64,000 nucleotides of DNA from Legionella sp. PATHC032. Its GTDB lineage: Bacteria > Pseudomonadota > Gammaproteobacteria > Legionellales > Legionellaceae. Under the pieces are notes generated by a model. It had not been told where the DNA came from. It made no database searches and saw only the letters and a list, made by a program, of their open reading frames with translations. The translations under genes were made by a program, and so were the position numbers. Location of the stretch: assembly GCF_026191185.1 (NCBI RefSeq), contig NZ_JAPHOV010000001.1, positions 1,359,001-1,423,000 of the forward strand, given 5' to 3'. Shown here piece by piece: positions 39,182 through 48,807 of this stretch (position 1 is the first letter of the stretch; every line of letters starts with the position of its first letter).

Positions 39182-40624
39182 TCATTGTTTTTCGCATATC
39201 TGAATATGAGTTAGTAAAAATTTAATCACAGCAAACAATACCAGGCAGCCTAATGTGGCAATAAACAATATACCGAGTTGTTGAGTAAATGCTGTAGCAT
39301 AGAGTGTTTTTAAAACGATTATATTTGTTTCTCCAGTAGGAATAGCAGTCAGATCGGCTAATTTTCCTGAAAGAAATCCTCCTATTCCTAATGAAACGAA
39401 AAAGATGCCCATCATCGTGCTTACCTTGTTTTTGTCAGCAAGTACAGTTATTGCTGACAACCCTACTGGGGAAAGCAGTAACTCAGCCAAAGAGATCATA
39501 AGGTAGGCGGGTATGATAAGAAGAGGTGAAATCAAAATGGATTTATCAACTACACTGCTTACAAATGCAATAATTGAGTAGGCCAAGGTCATGAATACCA
39601 TAGCGAGTACAAATTTTTTCCCGGTACTTAAGCCTCTTTCAATCATTGTAAGATTATGGTGCTTTTTAGCAAGAAAATAACCAATGATCAACATACCAAT
39701 ACTTTGAACTGTAATGTAATAAGGTGGTGGGAAATCAATACCTAAAAAGCTTGGCTCGACTACTCGTGCAATAAATAATGTTAAAGACATGAACATCTGA
39801 AAATAAAATGCCCAGAAAATAACGGAGATGATGCACAATAAGCCGATAACTAATGTTTGTCTGGATTGATTTGCGCTTTCACGATTTACTGAATATAAAA
39901 TGTAGATGGCTGAAAAAAGGACCACAAGTCCAAACATAATATTCGCCAACTGAGGCGAACTTAAGATATAAAATGATAAAGCCCATAGCAGAACTAATAA
40001 CGCAAAAGCCGAAATGATTTTAGTTGGTTGGAAAATAAATGGGTTATAATCCTTAATTTTGTACTGATGTATTCCAAATAAAAATACTGCAAACGCGATG
40101 ATTAGTCCGACTGATGCACTGGTGAAGGAAGCAGACCAGCCGAAATATTCATTAAACTTGCTTGGTAGAGTTGTCCCAAGGATTATTCCTGTCGTAATGC
40201 CCATATAAAAAATAGTAAAGCCACTCTCTCTTCTTGTAGACCCTACTGGATATTCATTGCCTAGTAATGAAGAAATGTTAGGTTTTAATAAACCCGTTCC
40301 TACAGCTATTCCTGCAAGTGAAGATGTTAAAGCTAGAGAATTATCAATCAACGACAACATGCAATAACTTAAAAATAGGACAATAGCACCCAGTAATATA
40401 GCGCGTTTTTGACCTATTAACTTATCAGCAATCCAGCCACCTACTAAGGGTGAGAGATAAGTGAGTGCTGTGAACGATCCTACTAATGAATAGATTTCTT
40501 TGTCAGGCCATTTAAAATGTAAGGCCAAATAAAGTGCTAATAAGGATTGAACTGCGTAAAAACCATAACGTTCCCACATTTCAGTTGTAAAGTAGATGCG
40601 GAGAGATTTTGGATGTTTTTCCAT
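39182..40624 (-). CDS. POT/PTR-family proton-dependent peptide transporter
   Basis: A 480-residue inner-membrane protein with 12 to 14 hydrophobic segments, of the major facilitator POT branch. The signature EMWERYGFYA in the first helix matches ExxERFxYY, which couples protons and binds peptides. The motif GGWIADKLIGQKRAILLGA lies between helices 2 and 3. It would import di- or tripeptides, which suits an amino-acid-using intracellular bacterium. It lies 85 bases before the rsfS operon on the same strand and is divergent from hutU across about 217 bases. Confidence 0.92.
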   Translation of the reverse strand: MEKHPKSLRIYFTTEMWERYGFYAVQSLLALYLALHFKWPDKEIYSLVGSFTALTYLSPLVGGWIADKLIGQKRAILLGAIVLFLSYCMLSLIDNSLALTSSLAGIAVGTGLLKPNISSLLGNEYPVGSTRRESGFTIFYMGITTGIILGTTLPSKFNEYFGWSASFTSASVGLIIAFAVFLFGIHQYKIKDYNPFIFQPTKIISAFALLVLLWALSFYILSSPQLANIMFGLVVLFSAIYILYSVNRESANQSRQTLVIGLLCIISVIFWAFYFQMFMSLTLFIARVVEPSFLGIDFPPPYYITVQSIGMLIIGYFLAKKHHNLTMIERGLSTGKKFVLAMVFMTLAYSIIAFVSSVVDKSILISPLLIIPAYLMISLAELLLSPVGLSAITVLADKNKVSTMMGIFFVSLGIGGFLSGKLADLTAIPTGETNIIVLKTLYATAFTQQLGILFIATLGCLVLFAVIKFLLTHIQICEKQ

Positions 40625-40841
40625 ATTATTTAAGTGACTACGATTAAATTAAGTTAAATAAAAATTATATCATATAAAAAACACTATGAATATTGATTGG
40701 TCATTTTATCGGGTTTTTCTTAACTCATTAGATTATCTCATTCCCGCAGTTAGTTGACTGGTGTATGATGCTAAAAATTTTTAATCCCTATTTGAAGAGA
40801 AATAATAACTGAGGTTTTCATAGCAATAAGGAGTATTCTTG

Positions 40842-42506
40842 ATGAATAAGGACAAGAATAAACGTGTTATTTCTGCCCCTAGAGGTACCGAAATTCAAGC
40901 TAAAAGTTGGTTGACTGAGGCGGCGTTAAGGATGATTTGCAATAATTTGGATCCCAATGTTGCAGAGGATCCCGATTCTTTGATTGTTTATGGTGGTTTG
41001 GGCAAGGCTGCCAGAAACTGGGAATGTTTTGATGAAATTGTTCATGTATTGAAATTACTAAATAATAATCAGACTTTGCTTATCCAGTCCGGAAAACCTG
41101 TTGGTGTATTTACTACCCATGAAGATGCTCCCAGAATAATCATTGCTAATTCTAATTTGGTACCACGCTGGGCTACTTGGGAGCATTTTAATGAATTGGA
41201 TAAGAAAGGCCTTATGATGTATGGTCAGATGACCGCTGGCAGCTGGATTTACATCGGTTCCCAAGGTATTGTACAAGGGACTTATGAGACATTCGTTGCA
41301 GCAGCTAAAAAACATTATCAGGGTGATTTGTCCGGGCGTTGGATTTTAACAGCTGGTTTAGGGGGAATGGGCGGAGCTCAACCCTTGGCTGGAACTATGG
41401 CTGGTGCCAGTGTTCTGGCAGTAGAATGCGACATGCAACGGATTGATAAACGTTTACAGACAAAGTATCTGGACCGATACACTGATAATTTAAGTGAAGC
41501 ATTAGACTGGATTAATGAATCCTGTCGCCATAAAAAGCCAGTTTCAGTAGCTGTTTTGGGAAATGCTGCTGAAATATTTCCTCAACTGGTTAAGTTGCGA
41601 GTTCAGCCTTCTCTGGTTACCGATCAAACCAGCGCCCATGATCCGCTCAATGGCTATTTGCCATTAGGATGGACATTGGAACAAGCTATTGAAATGAGAA
41701 AAAAATCACCAGAAGAGGTTGTTGATGCAGCCAAGAAATCGATGGCTGTTCAGGTGCATGCAATGCTTGAATTTCATAATAGAGGTATTCCTGTCTTTGA
41801 TTATGGCAATAACATTAGACAAATGGCATTTGAAGCAGGAGAAAAAGAGGCTTTTTCCTTTGAGGGATTTGTACCTGCTTATATCAGGCCATTATTTTGC
41901 GAAGGGATTGGACCATTTCGATGGGTTGCATTGTCAGGTGATCCAGAAGATATTTATGCAACAGATGAGAGAGTAAAGCAGTTAATTCCTGATAATCCTC
42001 ATTTGCATCATTGGCTGGATATGGCTAAGGAAAAAATTTCATTTCAAGGATTACCAGCAAGAATATGTTGGGTGGGGTTAAAAGACAGAGCACGGCTTGC
42101 CCTGGCTTTCAATGAGATGGTTAAAAATAAACAAGTTAAAGCACCTATTGTGATTGGCCGTGACCATTTGGATTCTGGTTCTGTGGCCAGTCCCAATCGC
42201 GAAACAGAAGGTATGCTGGATGGCAGTGATGCTGTTTCCGATTGGCCTTTGCTTAATGCACTGTTAAATTGTGCCAGTGGAGCTACCTGGGTCAGCATTC
42301 ATCATGGAGGAGGGGTAGGTATGGGCTTTTCACAACATGCCGGCGTTGTGATTGTTGCTGATGGGACAGAAAAGGCGGCTATAAGATTGGCTCGTGTGCT
42401 ACACAATGATCCTGCGACAGGGGTAATGAGGCATGCGGATGCAGGTTATCAACTTGCCAAGCAATGTGCCAAAGAGAATTCGCTTTGGTTACCCATGGAA
42501 TCTTAA
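40842..42506 (+). CDS. hutU: Urocanate hydratase
   Basis: Second step of histidine breakdown: urocanate to imidazolone propionate, with tightly bound NAD. The ATG at 40842 follows AAGGAG and gives 554 residues. Signatures are [33 protein letters not shown] (NAD site) and the catalytic-Cys region near [15 protein letters not shown]. The order hutU-hutH matches other Legionella and Pseudomonas hut operons. hutI and hutG are not adjacent. Confidence 0.97.
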   Translation: MNKDKNKRVISAPRGTEIQAKSWLTEAALRMICNNLDPNVAEDPDSLIVYGGLGKAARNWECFDEIVHVLKLLNNNQTLLIQSGKPVGVFTTHEDAPRIIIANSNLVPRWATWEHFNELDKKGLMMYGQMTAGSWIYIGSQGIVQGTYETFVAAAKKHYQGDLSGRWILTAGLGGMGGAQPLAGTMAGASVLAVECDMQRIDKRLQTKYLDRYTDNLSEALDWINESCRHKKPVSVAVLGNAAEIFPQLVKLRVQPSLVTDQTSAHDPLNGYLPLGWTLEQAIEMRKKSPEEVVDAAKKSMAVQVHAMLEFHNRGIPVFDYGNNIRQMAFEAGEKEAFSFEGFVPAYIRPLFCEGIGPFRWVALSGDPEDIYATDERVKQLIPDNPHLHHWLDMAKEKISFQGLPARICWVGLKDRARLALAFNEMVKNKQVKAPIVIGRDHLDSGSVASPNRETEGMLDGSDAVSDWPLLNALLNCASGATWVSIHHGGGVGMGFSQHAGVVIVADGTEKAAIRLARVLHNDPATGVMRHADAGYQLAKQCAKENSLWLPMES

Positions 42507-42519
42507 AAGGAGCTTGTTT

Positions 42520-44040
42520 ATGTCAGAACATTTTATATTGCAGCCTGGGCAATTATCGCTACTTTCTATTAAGCAAATTTTAGATGAGGGTCAATCTTGC
42601 GTTCTCTCTGAGAATGCTTTTGAATTAATAAATGCTTCTCATCAAACTGTTAAAAAAGTAATTGATGAAAAGAAAACAGTATATGGAATCAATACAGGTT
42701 TTGGTTCTCTGGCGAATCAGACCATTTCTGCAGATTGTTTGAGGGAGTTGCAGCGTAATATTGTACTTTCTCATGCTTGCGGAACAGGTAAATTGTTGCC
42801 GGATGAAGTGGTTGCTTTGATTTTGCTTTTGAAAATTAATAACTTGGCTCAAGGGTATTCCGGGGTTAGGTTGGAATTAATCAATGCCTTGATAGCTTTG
42901 TTTAATCATAAAGTATATCCGTGCATCCCTTCTAAGGGTTCGGTAGGCGCGTCTGGAGATTTAGTTCCGCTTGCACATTTGTCTTTACCTTTGTTAGGGG
43001 AGGGTGAAGTAAGGCATCAAGGACAAGTGATCAGTGCTGAGGAAGGATTAAAACGGGCTGGATTGAAGCCGCTTGAATTGGAAGCAAAAGAAGGATTAGC
43101 ACTTCTTAATGGGTTGCAGGTATCCACCGCTTTAGCATTGTCCGCTCTGTTTATTAGTGAGACATTGTTTGAAACAGCTATTATTTCCGGTAGCTTATCA
43201 GTAGATGCTGCTAGTGGAAGTGATGTGCCCTTTGATGACAGAATACATCAAATTCGTGGACATCAAGCTCAAATTTCTACTGCTGGTATGTACAGAAATT
43301 TATTAGCTGGCAGTCAAATTAGAGAGTCACACAGGTATTGTCATCGTGTTCAGGATCCTTATTCTTTAAGATGTCAGCCCCAAATTATGGGTGCAGTTCT
43401 TCATCAGATGCAGTTTGTTGGACAAACTCTTCAAGTAGAGGCCAATGCAATTTCTGATAATCCTCTCGTTTTTGCGGAGCAGGGGGATATTTTATCTGGA
43501 GGAAATTTTCATGGTGAAATCATTGCCATGGCTGCTGACAATTTGGCATTGGCATTATCCGAGATAGGTGGTAGCGCAGAACGCCGAATTGCTTTATTAA
43601 TTGATAAAAATTTTAGTGGATTACCCGCTTTCCTGGTTAGAGAAAGCGGTTTGAATTCCGGCTTTATGATTGCCCATGTAACTGCTGCTTCTTGTGCTAG
43701 CGATAACAAAGCGCTTGCTCATCCACACTCTGTTGATAGTTTGCCTACCTCGGCAAATCAGGAAGATCATGTCTCTATGGCAACTAGCGCCGCACGTCGA
43801 TTACATGAGATGATTGATAATACTTCAACAATTCTTGCTATTGAATTATTAGCAGCTTGTCAAGGATTAGAGTTTCACAAACCTTTAAAGACATCGCCGC
43901 AATTGGATAAAATTTATCAAAGTGTAAGAAGTGTGGTTAAAGAATATGATAAAGATCGCTATTTTGCGCCGGATATAGAAAAAATTAAAAAGAAGATTTT
44001 AGATAAAGAATTCTCGTTACTCACTCTCACGAACGAATAG
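42520..44040 (+). CDS. hutH: Histidine ammonia-lyase
   Basis: First step of histidine breakdown, releasing ammonia to give urocanate. The ATG at 42520 follows AAAGGAG and gives 506 residues; the longer frame from 42433 overlaps hutU and is rejected. Ala144-Ser145-Gly146 in GSVGASGDLVPLAHL form the autocatalytic MIO cofactor. YGINTGFGSLA near the N-terminus and QDPYSLRCQPQIMG in the middle are family blocks. It is coupled to hutU by a 13-base gap. Confidence 0.97.
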   Translation: MSEHFILQPGQLSLLSIKQILDEGQSCVLSENAFELINASHQTVKKVIDEKKTVYGINTGFGSLANQTISADCLRELQRNIVLSHACGTGKLLPDEVVALILLLKINNLAQGYSGVRLELINALIALFNHKVYPCIPSKGSVGASGDLVPLAHLSLPLLGEGEVRHQGQVISAEEGLKRAGLKPLELEAKEGLALLNGLQVSTALALSALFISETLFETAIISGSLSVDAASGSDVPFDDRIHQIRGHQAQISTAGMYRNLLAGSQIRESHRYCHRVQDPYSLRCQPQIMGAVLHQMQFVGQTLQVEANAISDNPLVFAEQGDILSGGNFHGEIIAMAADNLALALSEIGGSAERRIALLIDKNFSGLPAFLVRESGLNSGFMIAHVTAASCASDNKALAHPHSVDSLPTSANQEDHVSMATSAARRLHEMIDNTSTILAIELLAACQGLEFHKPLKTSPQLDKIYQSVRSVVKEYDKDRYFAPDIEKIKKKILDKEFSLLTLTNE

Positions 44041-44053
44041 CAGGGAAAATACA

Positions 44054-45457
44054 ATGGAATTGATGGCAGAATTTCTATCTTTGCATCAACAATACAAAAA
44101 CAATTCTTATCCTTCTTTGTCTGAAAGAAAAAAATTGCTGATCGCAATAAAAAAAATCTTGCAGACAGAAGCTTACACTTTAGCTGAGGCAATCAATAAG
44201 GATTTTACTCATCGTCCTGTTGAGGAAACCTTATTTTTGGAAATTTTCCCAACGATAAAAGCCATTAATTTTTGTTTAAAAAAAATGAAGAAATGGATGA
44301 GGAAGAGACGAAGAAATGTGTCTTGGTTGTTTATTCCCGCAAAAGCCTATGTTATTCCGCAACCCCTTGGGGTGGTCGGTATTCTGGTTCCCTGGAATTA
44401 TCCGGTTTATCTGGCTTTAGTTCCTGCTATTTATGCCTTGGCAGCTGGAAACAGGGTAATGATAAAAATGTCTGAGTTATCTCCACATATTGGCGATACT
44501 TTACAAAAATTGATTCATGCAATTGGATTAAACCATTCTATCAGTGTTATTAACGGTGATACTGAGCTATCAAAGCAGTTTGCTGCTCTTCCTTTTGGCC
44601 ACCTTATGTTCACCGGCTCATCTAATGTAGGAAAACTGGTGATGAAGGCTGCCAGTGATAACCTGACTCCAGTGACACTGGAGTTAGGTGGCAAATCTCC
44701 AGCAATATTATCTCCCACCATGAACCCAGCTTATTTTAAGCGCTTGTTTATGGGGAAATTATTGAATGCTGCTCAAACTTGTATCGCGCCTGATTATTTA
44801 TTGATTCCTAAAGGATGGGAAGACAGAGTCGAAAGAGAATTTAGGAAGTTTATTAATACCTTTTACCCGGATTTAATGAGTAATGAGCAGTATTCCAGTA
44901 TTATTTCAGAAAGACATAAAAAACGATTACTCGATCTGGTCGAAGATGCACGAAGCAAAGGGGCTCGTATAGTTGAGTTTGGCCATTCAATTCCGAATAG
45001 CTCAAAGTTACCCGTATTTCTATTATTTGATATAACAAATGATATGCTTGTGATGAGGGAAGAAATTTTTGGTCCTATACTGCCTGTATTGACTTATAAC
45101 TCAATAAATGATGCAGTCGATTACATTAATTCATCTCCCAACCCACTTGCCTTGTATTATTTTGGAGAAGACAAGAGTGAAATAAAAATCATACAAACCA
45201 AGACATTATCGGGTGCTTTGACTATCAATGAAACCTTAATGCATATTGCAATTGATGATTTACCATTTGGTGGTGTTGGTCATAGTGGCATGGGACATTA
45301 TCATGGAAAAGAAGGATTTGATACCTTTTCAAAATTAAAACCGGTGTTAGTGCAACGATTCATATCTACAGTTAGCTGGCTATATCCACCCTATGGTGCT
45401 TTAATGCGTATGTTTTTAGCTTGGGTTGGTGGTATCAGGTTGAAGGAGAAATCATGA
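44054..45457 (+). CDS. Aldehyde dehydrogenase, coniferyl/long-chain aldehyde type
   Basis: A 467-residue NAD(P)-dependent aldehyde dehydrogenase. LGVVGILVPWNYPVYLAL, TLELGGKSPAIL (Glu) and AAQTCIAPDYLL (Cys) mark the catalytic domain. The short N-terminus and the hydrophobic C-terminus (VSWLYPPYGALMRMFLAWV) resemble coniferyl or fatty-aldehyde dehydrogenases of the ALDH3 group, which can associate with membranes. It begins 13 bases after hutH and overlaps the SDR gene by four bases, so it is in the same transcript. A role in histidine breakdown is not obvious. Confidence 0.87.
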   Translation: MELMAEFLSLHQQYKNNSYPSLSERKKLLIAIKKILQTEAYTLAEAINKDFTHRPVEETLFLEIFPTIKAINFCLKKMKKWMRKRRRNVSWLFIPAKAYVIPQPLGVVGILVPWNYPVYLALVPAIYALAAGNRVMIKMSELSPHIGDTLQKLIHAIGLNHSISVINGDTELSKQFAALPFGHLMFTGSSNVGKLVMKAASDNLTPVTLELGGKSPAILSPTMNPAYFKRLFMGKLLNAAQTCIAPDYLLIPKGWEDRVEREFRKFINTFYPDLMSNEQYSSIISERHKKRLLDLVEDARSKGARIVEFGHSIPNSSKLPVFLLFDITNDMLVMREEIFGPILPVLTYNSINDAVDYINSSPNPLALYYFGEDKSEIKIIQTKTLSGALTINETLMHIAIDDLPFGGVGHSGMGHYHGKEGFDTFSKLKPVLVQRFISTVSWLYPPYGALMRMFLAWVGGIRLKEKS

Positions 45458-46263
45458 GTAAAGTCATTTTTATTACAGGTGGCAGTAGAGGAATCGGTAG
45501 AGAAATTGCTTTAAAATTTGCTGCAAAAGACAAAGCAAATATCGTTATTGCAGCCAAAACAGCAGAGCCTCATCCTAAACTGGAAGGAACTATTTATTCT
45601 GTTGCAAACGAAATTGAAGAACTGGGAGGAAAGGCCTTGCCTTTAATGGTTGATGTCAGAGATGAACAACAGATCCAAAATGCGATAACTAAAACCATAG
45701 AAACCTTTGGACGATTAGATGTATTAGTCAATAACGCGAGTGCAATCAATTTGACTAATACATTAAATACTCCAATGAAGCGCTATGACCTGATGCAGAG
45801 TGTTAATGCCAGAGCAACATTTGCATGTTCTCAAGCAGCTATTCCCTATCTTTTAAAAAGCGAGAACCCGCATATTCTGACTTTATCTCCACCATTAAAT
45901 ATGGATAAAACCTGGTTTGCGCCTCATCTGGCCTATACCATCAGTAAATACGGTATGAGTATGTGTACATTAGGCCTTGCTGAAGAATTCAAAGAAGCAG
46001 GAATTGCGGTAAATTCTTTATGGCCGAAAACCACCATAGCCACTGATGCCATAAAAGTTCACTTTCCCAGTGCAATGTATATGGCAAGTCGAAAGCCACA
46101 AATTATGGCTGATGCTGCTTATTGGATTATCAACCAACCATCAAGATCAACTACTGGAAATTTTTTTATTGATGAAGACGTATTAAAAAATAGTGGTGTC
46201 ACTGATTTTTCTTGTTATGCTATGAATCCTAAAGCCCAACTTTGTCCTGATTTATTTTTATGA
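45454..46263 (+). CDS. Short-chain dehydrogenase, HSDL2-like
   Basis: NAD(P)-dependent SDR of 269 residues. The cofactor loop is [12 protein letters not shown] is the structural motif and YTISK carries the catalytic Tyr and Lys. It resembles the HSDL2-type group (LKMSPPLNM-like block, here [13 protein letters not shown]). The start at 45454 overlaps the aldehyde dehydrogenase stop (ATGA). Its own stop overlaps the rnhA start (ATGA). The substrate is unknown; an aldehyde/alcohol pair with the upstream enzyme is possible. Confidence 0.87.
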   Translation: MSKVIFITGGSRGIGREIALKFAAKDKANIVIAAKTAEPHPKLEGTIYSVANEIEELGGKALPLMVDVRDEQQIQNAITKTIETFGRLDVLVNNASAINLTNTLNTPMKRYDLMQSVNARATFACSQAAIPYLLKSENPHILTLSPPLNMDKTWFAPHLAYTISKYGMSMCTLGLAEEFKEAGIAVNSLWPKTTIATDAIKVHFPSAMYMASRKPQIMADAAYWIINQPSRSTTGNFFIDEDVLKNSGVTDFSCYAMNPKAQLCPDLFL

Positions 46264-46691
46264 AGGTAGAAATCTATACTGACGGCGCATGTAAAGGAAA
46301 CCCCGGACCTGGAGGCTGGGGGGTGTTACTTCGATATAATGGTAGAGAAAAAACTCTTCATGGTGGAGAAGCACAAACTACTAATAACCGCATGGAGTTA
46401 ATGGCAGCAATTAAGGGTCTGGAGGCATTAAAACGTCCCTGCGAGGTGGATTTGTATACCGACTCCCAATATTTACAGCAAGGAATGAAAGAATGGATCA
46501 AGACATGGAAAAAGAATGGCTGGCGTAATTCCAAGAAAGAGCTGGTTAAAAATGCGGAATTATGGAAATCACTGGATAATCTTGCTTCTATTCATAATAT
46601 TCATTGGCATTGGGTTAAAGGACACTCAGGTCATTTAGAAAATGATTTGGTTGATGCTTTGGCAAATTTAGGTATTGAGGAATTATCATAG
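46260..46691 (+). CDS. rnhA: Ribonuclease HI
   Basis: Cuts RNA in RNA-DNA hybrids. It has 143 residues. The catalytic acids are in [18 protein letters not shown] (Asp), NRMELMA (Glu), YTDSQYL (Asp) and the C-terminal VDALAN (Asp). It overlaps the SDR gene by four bases and precedes dnaQ by four bases; rnhA-dnaQ is a conserved pair, though usually divergent in E. coli. Confidence 0.97.
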   Translation: MKVEIYTDGACKGNPGPGGWGVLLRYNGREKTLHGGEAQTTNNRMELMAAIKGLEALKRPCEVDLYTDSQYLQQGMKEWIKTWKKNGWRNSKKELVKNAELWKSLDNLASIHNIHWHWVKGHSGHLENDLVDALANLGIEELS

Positions 46692-46695
46692 AGCT

Positions 46696-47397
46696 ATGAG
46701 GCAAATTATATTAGATACCGAAACGACTGGTATAGGGCCTGAACAGGGTCATAGAGTAATTGAAATAGGTTGTATTGAGCTTATCGATAGAAAATTAACC
46801 GGCAAGCACTTCCACATATACCTTAATCCACAGCGTGAAGTGGATGAAGGGGCATTTAGAGTTCACGGTATAAGTACTGAATTTTTGCAAGATAAACCTT
46901 TATTCCAGGATATTGTGACTGAATTTATACAATTTGTGGAAGGTTCAGAATTAATTATTCACAATGCTCCATTTGATGTTGGATTTCTGAATTCTGAATT
47001 AAAACATGTGAAATGGAATAAGACATTAGAAGATTATTGCCGGATTCTTGATACTTTGATTTTAGCCAGAGAAAAACATCCTGGACAGCGTAATAGTTTG
47101 GATGCTTTGTGTAAACGTTATGAAATAGATCATTTTAATCGCGAACTGCATGGCGCCCTGCTAGATGCCGAAATATTGGCCTATGTGTATTTGGCAATGA
47201 CAGGTGGCCAAAGCAGTTTATTTACCGAGGTTGAATCGAGTTTGAGCCATTCAAAAATAAAAACTCAAGAAATTAAGTCATTAAGTTTAAAAAATCCTGT
47301 AATAATGAAGGCTAATGAAGAGGAATTAATTCAACATCAAAGTTTCATTGAATTTATATCTAAAAAATCCGGCATCAATCATTGGGAAGAGGTATAG
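46696..47397 (+). CDS. dnaQ: DNA polymerase III epsilon subunit, proofreading exonuclease
   Basis: The 3'-5' proofreading nuclease of the replicase. The ATG at 46696 gives 233 residues. A TTG at 46675 would overlap rnhA and is rejected. Exo I is ILDTETTG, Exo II is LIIHNAPFDVGFLN and the final acid is in HGALLDAEILA. The C-terminal tail that binds the alpha subunit is present. It shares a transcript with rnhA. Confidence 0.97.
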   Translation: MRQIILDTETTGIGPEQGHRVIEIGCIELIDRKLTGKHFHIYLNPQREVDEGAFRVHGISTEFLQDKPLFQDIVTEFIQFVEGSELIIHNAPFDVGFLNSELKHVKWNKTLEDYCRILDTLILAREKHPGQRNSLDALCKRYEIDHFNRELHGALLDAEILAYVYLAMTGGQSSLFTEVESSLSHSKIKTQEIKSLSLKNPVIMKANEEELIQHQSFIEFISKKSGINHWEEV

Positions 47398-47603
47398 CTC
47401 TCATGATTATATAAATTATAAATAATTATTCTGTTACGCTTATTATTCGGTTTCGCGTCTGCCAATACTAAACCTTATACAATAACAAAATTCTTCAGGC
47501 ATCTTATTCCTGGTCGCTATCCTCAAAACAAGCAACCCAAGTGTTTGGTTATAGGCAGAGGCGAAGCCTAATGATTATCTTAATCAAGCAATTTTTTTAT
47601 TAT

Positions 47604-47981
47604 CTATTTGGGAATTAGATGTTTTTCAGCAAAATCTTTTCCAATACACTCTCCTAATGATCTTCCCCATGTACCAGCAGTTTCACTATTAATTTTGTCT
47701 GGCATGCTGGCATAGAGTTCATCCTGGCATTTTTTGGTGCTTTCAGGAATTAAAGTCACACATTGTTCGTAAGTCATTTTAATTTCATCAAATCGTTTTT
47801 TGAGATCCGGATCTTGAATAAATCCTTTGCAGATAAGATCTGGTAATAAGGGAGTCATAGAGTTTAACCAGGCATCTTTAGTCATCTCATTAGGATTTGC
47901 TGTGTCCTCAGCGTTGGATATTAATGGAAATAATGAAGTGCTTAGCACGAGCGTGGTAGCAATAAGTAATTTCCTTGACAT
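47604..47981 (-). CDS. Small exported protein of unknown function
   Basis: A 125-residue protein with a clear signal peptide (LLIATTLVLSTSLFPLISNA, cut before EDTAN). The mature part has four cysteines (ICKGF, EQCVT, KCQDE, ECIGK), which could form two disulfides in the periplasm or medium. I do not recognise a family. It lies alone, convergent with dnaQ and divergent from the transpeptidase gene. It could be a type II secretion or periplasmic protein. Confidence 0.72.
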   Translation of the reverse strand: MSRKLLIATTLVLSTSLFPLISNAEDTANPNEMTKDAWLNSMTPLLPDLICKGFIQDPDLKKRFDEIKMTYEQCVTLIPESTKKCQDELYASMPDKINSETAGTWGRSLGECIGKDFAEKHLIPK

Positions 47982-48223
47982 GATTTATTGTCCTTATTTT
48001 TAGAGTCTCATTTATATAGTAGGACAAAAAATACAATTTTTCCTTTATTTAGTAATTTATAGTTATTTGAATCTCAAATGACCAATTTCTGCTTACTTCT
48101 GTTGTCATCACATCTGTGTTGACCACCTAATTTGTCTGATAATTGACTGACAGTGATTAATATTTGAATTGTTCAAAAATTAAACTAAAATAATAAGGTG
48201 ACGGAAAAAAAATAGGTCAAATC

Positions 48224-48697
48224 ATGGAAAAGTCCAATTTTCGCTTAAATTTTTTGTCTCAAATTATATTTTTCACTTTAGGAGCATTTTTATTCTGTAA
48301 TGGATATGCGGCCGGTAATACCTTTATTTTTAATCCCAATACATTAACCTGGAAAGCTATCAGTGCTAATGGAAAGGTGATACGTACAGGGCGCGGATCA
48401 GGTGGAAAACACTACTGTTCTGATGTTCGCAGATCATGTAAAACACCGTCTGGCGTTTTTAGAGTGATTAGCAAAGGTGGTCCAGGATGTCGGTCCAGTC
48501 GTTATCCAGTGGGTAAAGGTGGAGCACCAATGCCATATTGTATGTTTTTTAGTAAATTGTATGCAATTCATGGTTCTCCGGATGTGCCAAATTATAACGC
48601 AAGTCATGGTTGTGTCAGAGTGAAACCTCATGATGCAAGATGGTTAAGTCAAAATTTTATCAAAATTGGAACGAAGGTAATTATTAAATCTTATTGA
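48224..48697 (+). CDS. L,D-transpeptidase (YkuD domain), EnhA-like
   Basis: A 157-residue exported protein. A signal-anchor-like hydrophobic stretch (IIFFTLGAFLFCNGYAA) precedes a YkuD domain. The catalytic motif is SHGCVRVKP, with the Cys of HGCxR, and AIHGSP is the upstream conserved block. These enzymes make 3-3 cross-links or attach proteins to peptidoglycan. It resembles Legionella EnhA proteins, linked to host entry. The domain is short and most of the protein is catalytic. It stands alone with a 110-base gap after it. Confidence 0.88.
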   Translation: MEKSNFRLNFLSQIIFFTLGAFLFCNGYAAGNTFIFNPNTLTWKAISANGKVIRTGRGSGGKHYCSDVRRSCKTPSGVFRVISKGGPGCRSSRYPVGKGGAPMPYCMFFSKLYAIHGSPDVPNYNASHGCVRVKPHDARWLSQNFIKIGTKVIIKSY

Positions 48698-48807
48698 TAA
48701 CCGAATCCAATGTATTATTGTTGGTAAATATGTAGTATAATTATATTTGTTGAAAAATATTTTAGCAAAATCAATTTGTATTTTATTATTTTATAAGAAG
48801 TATCATT

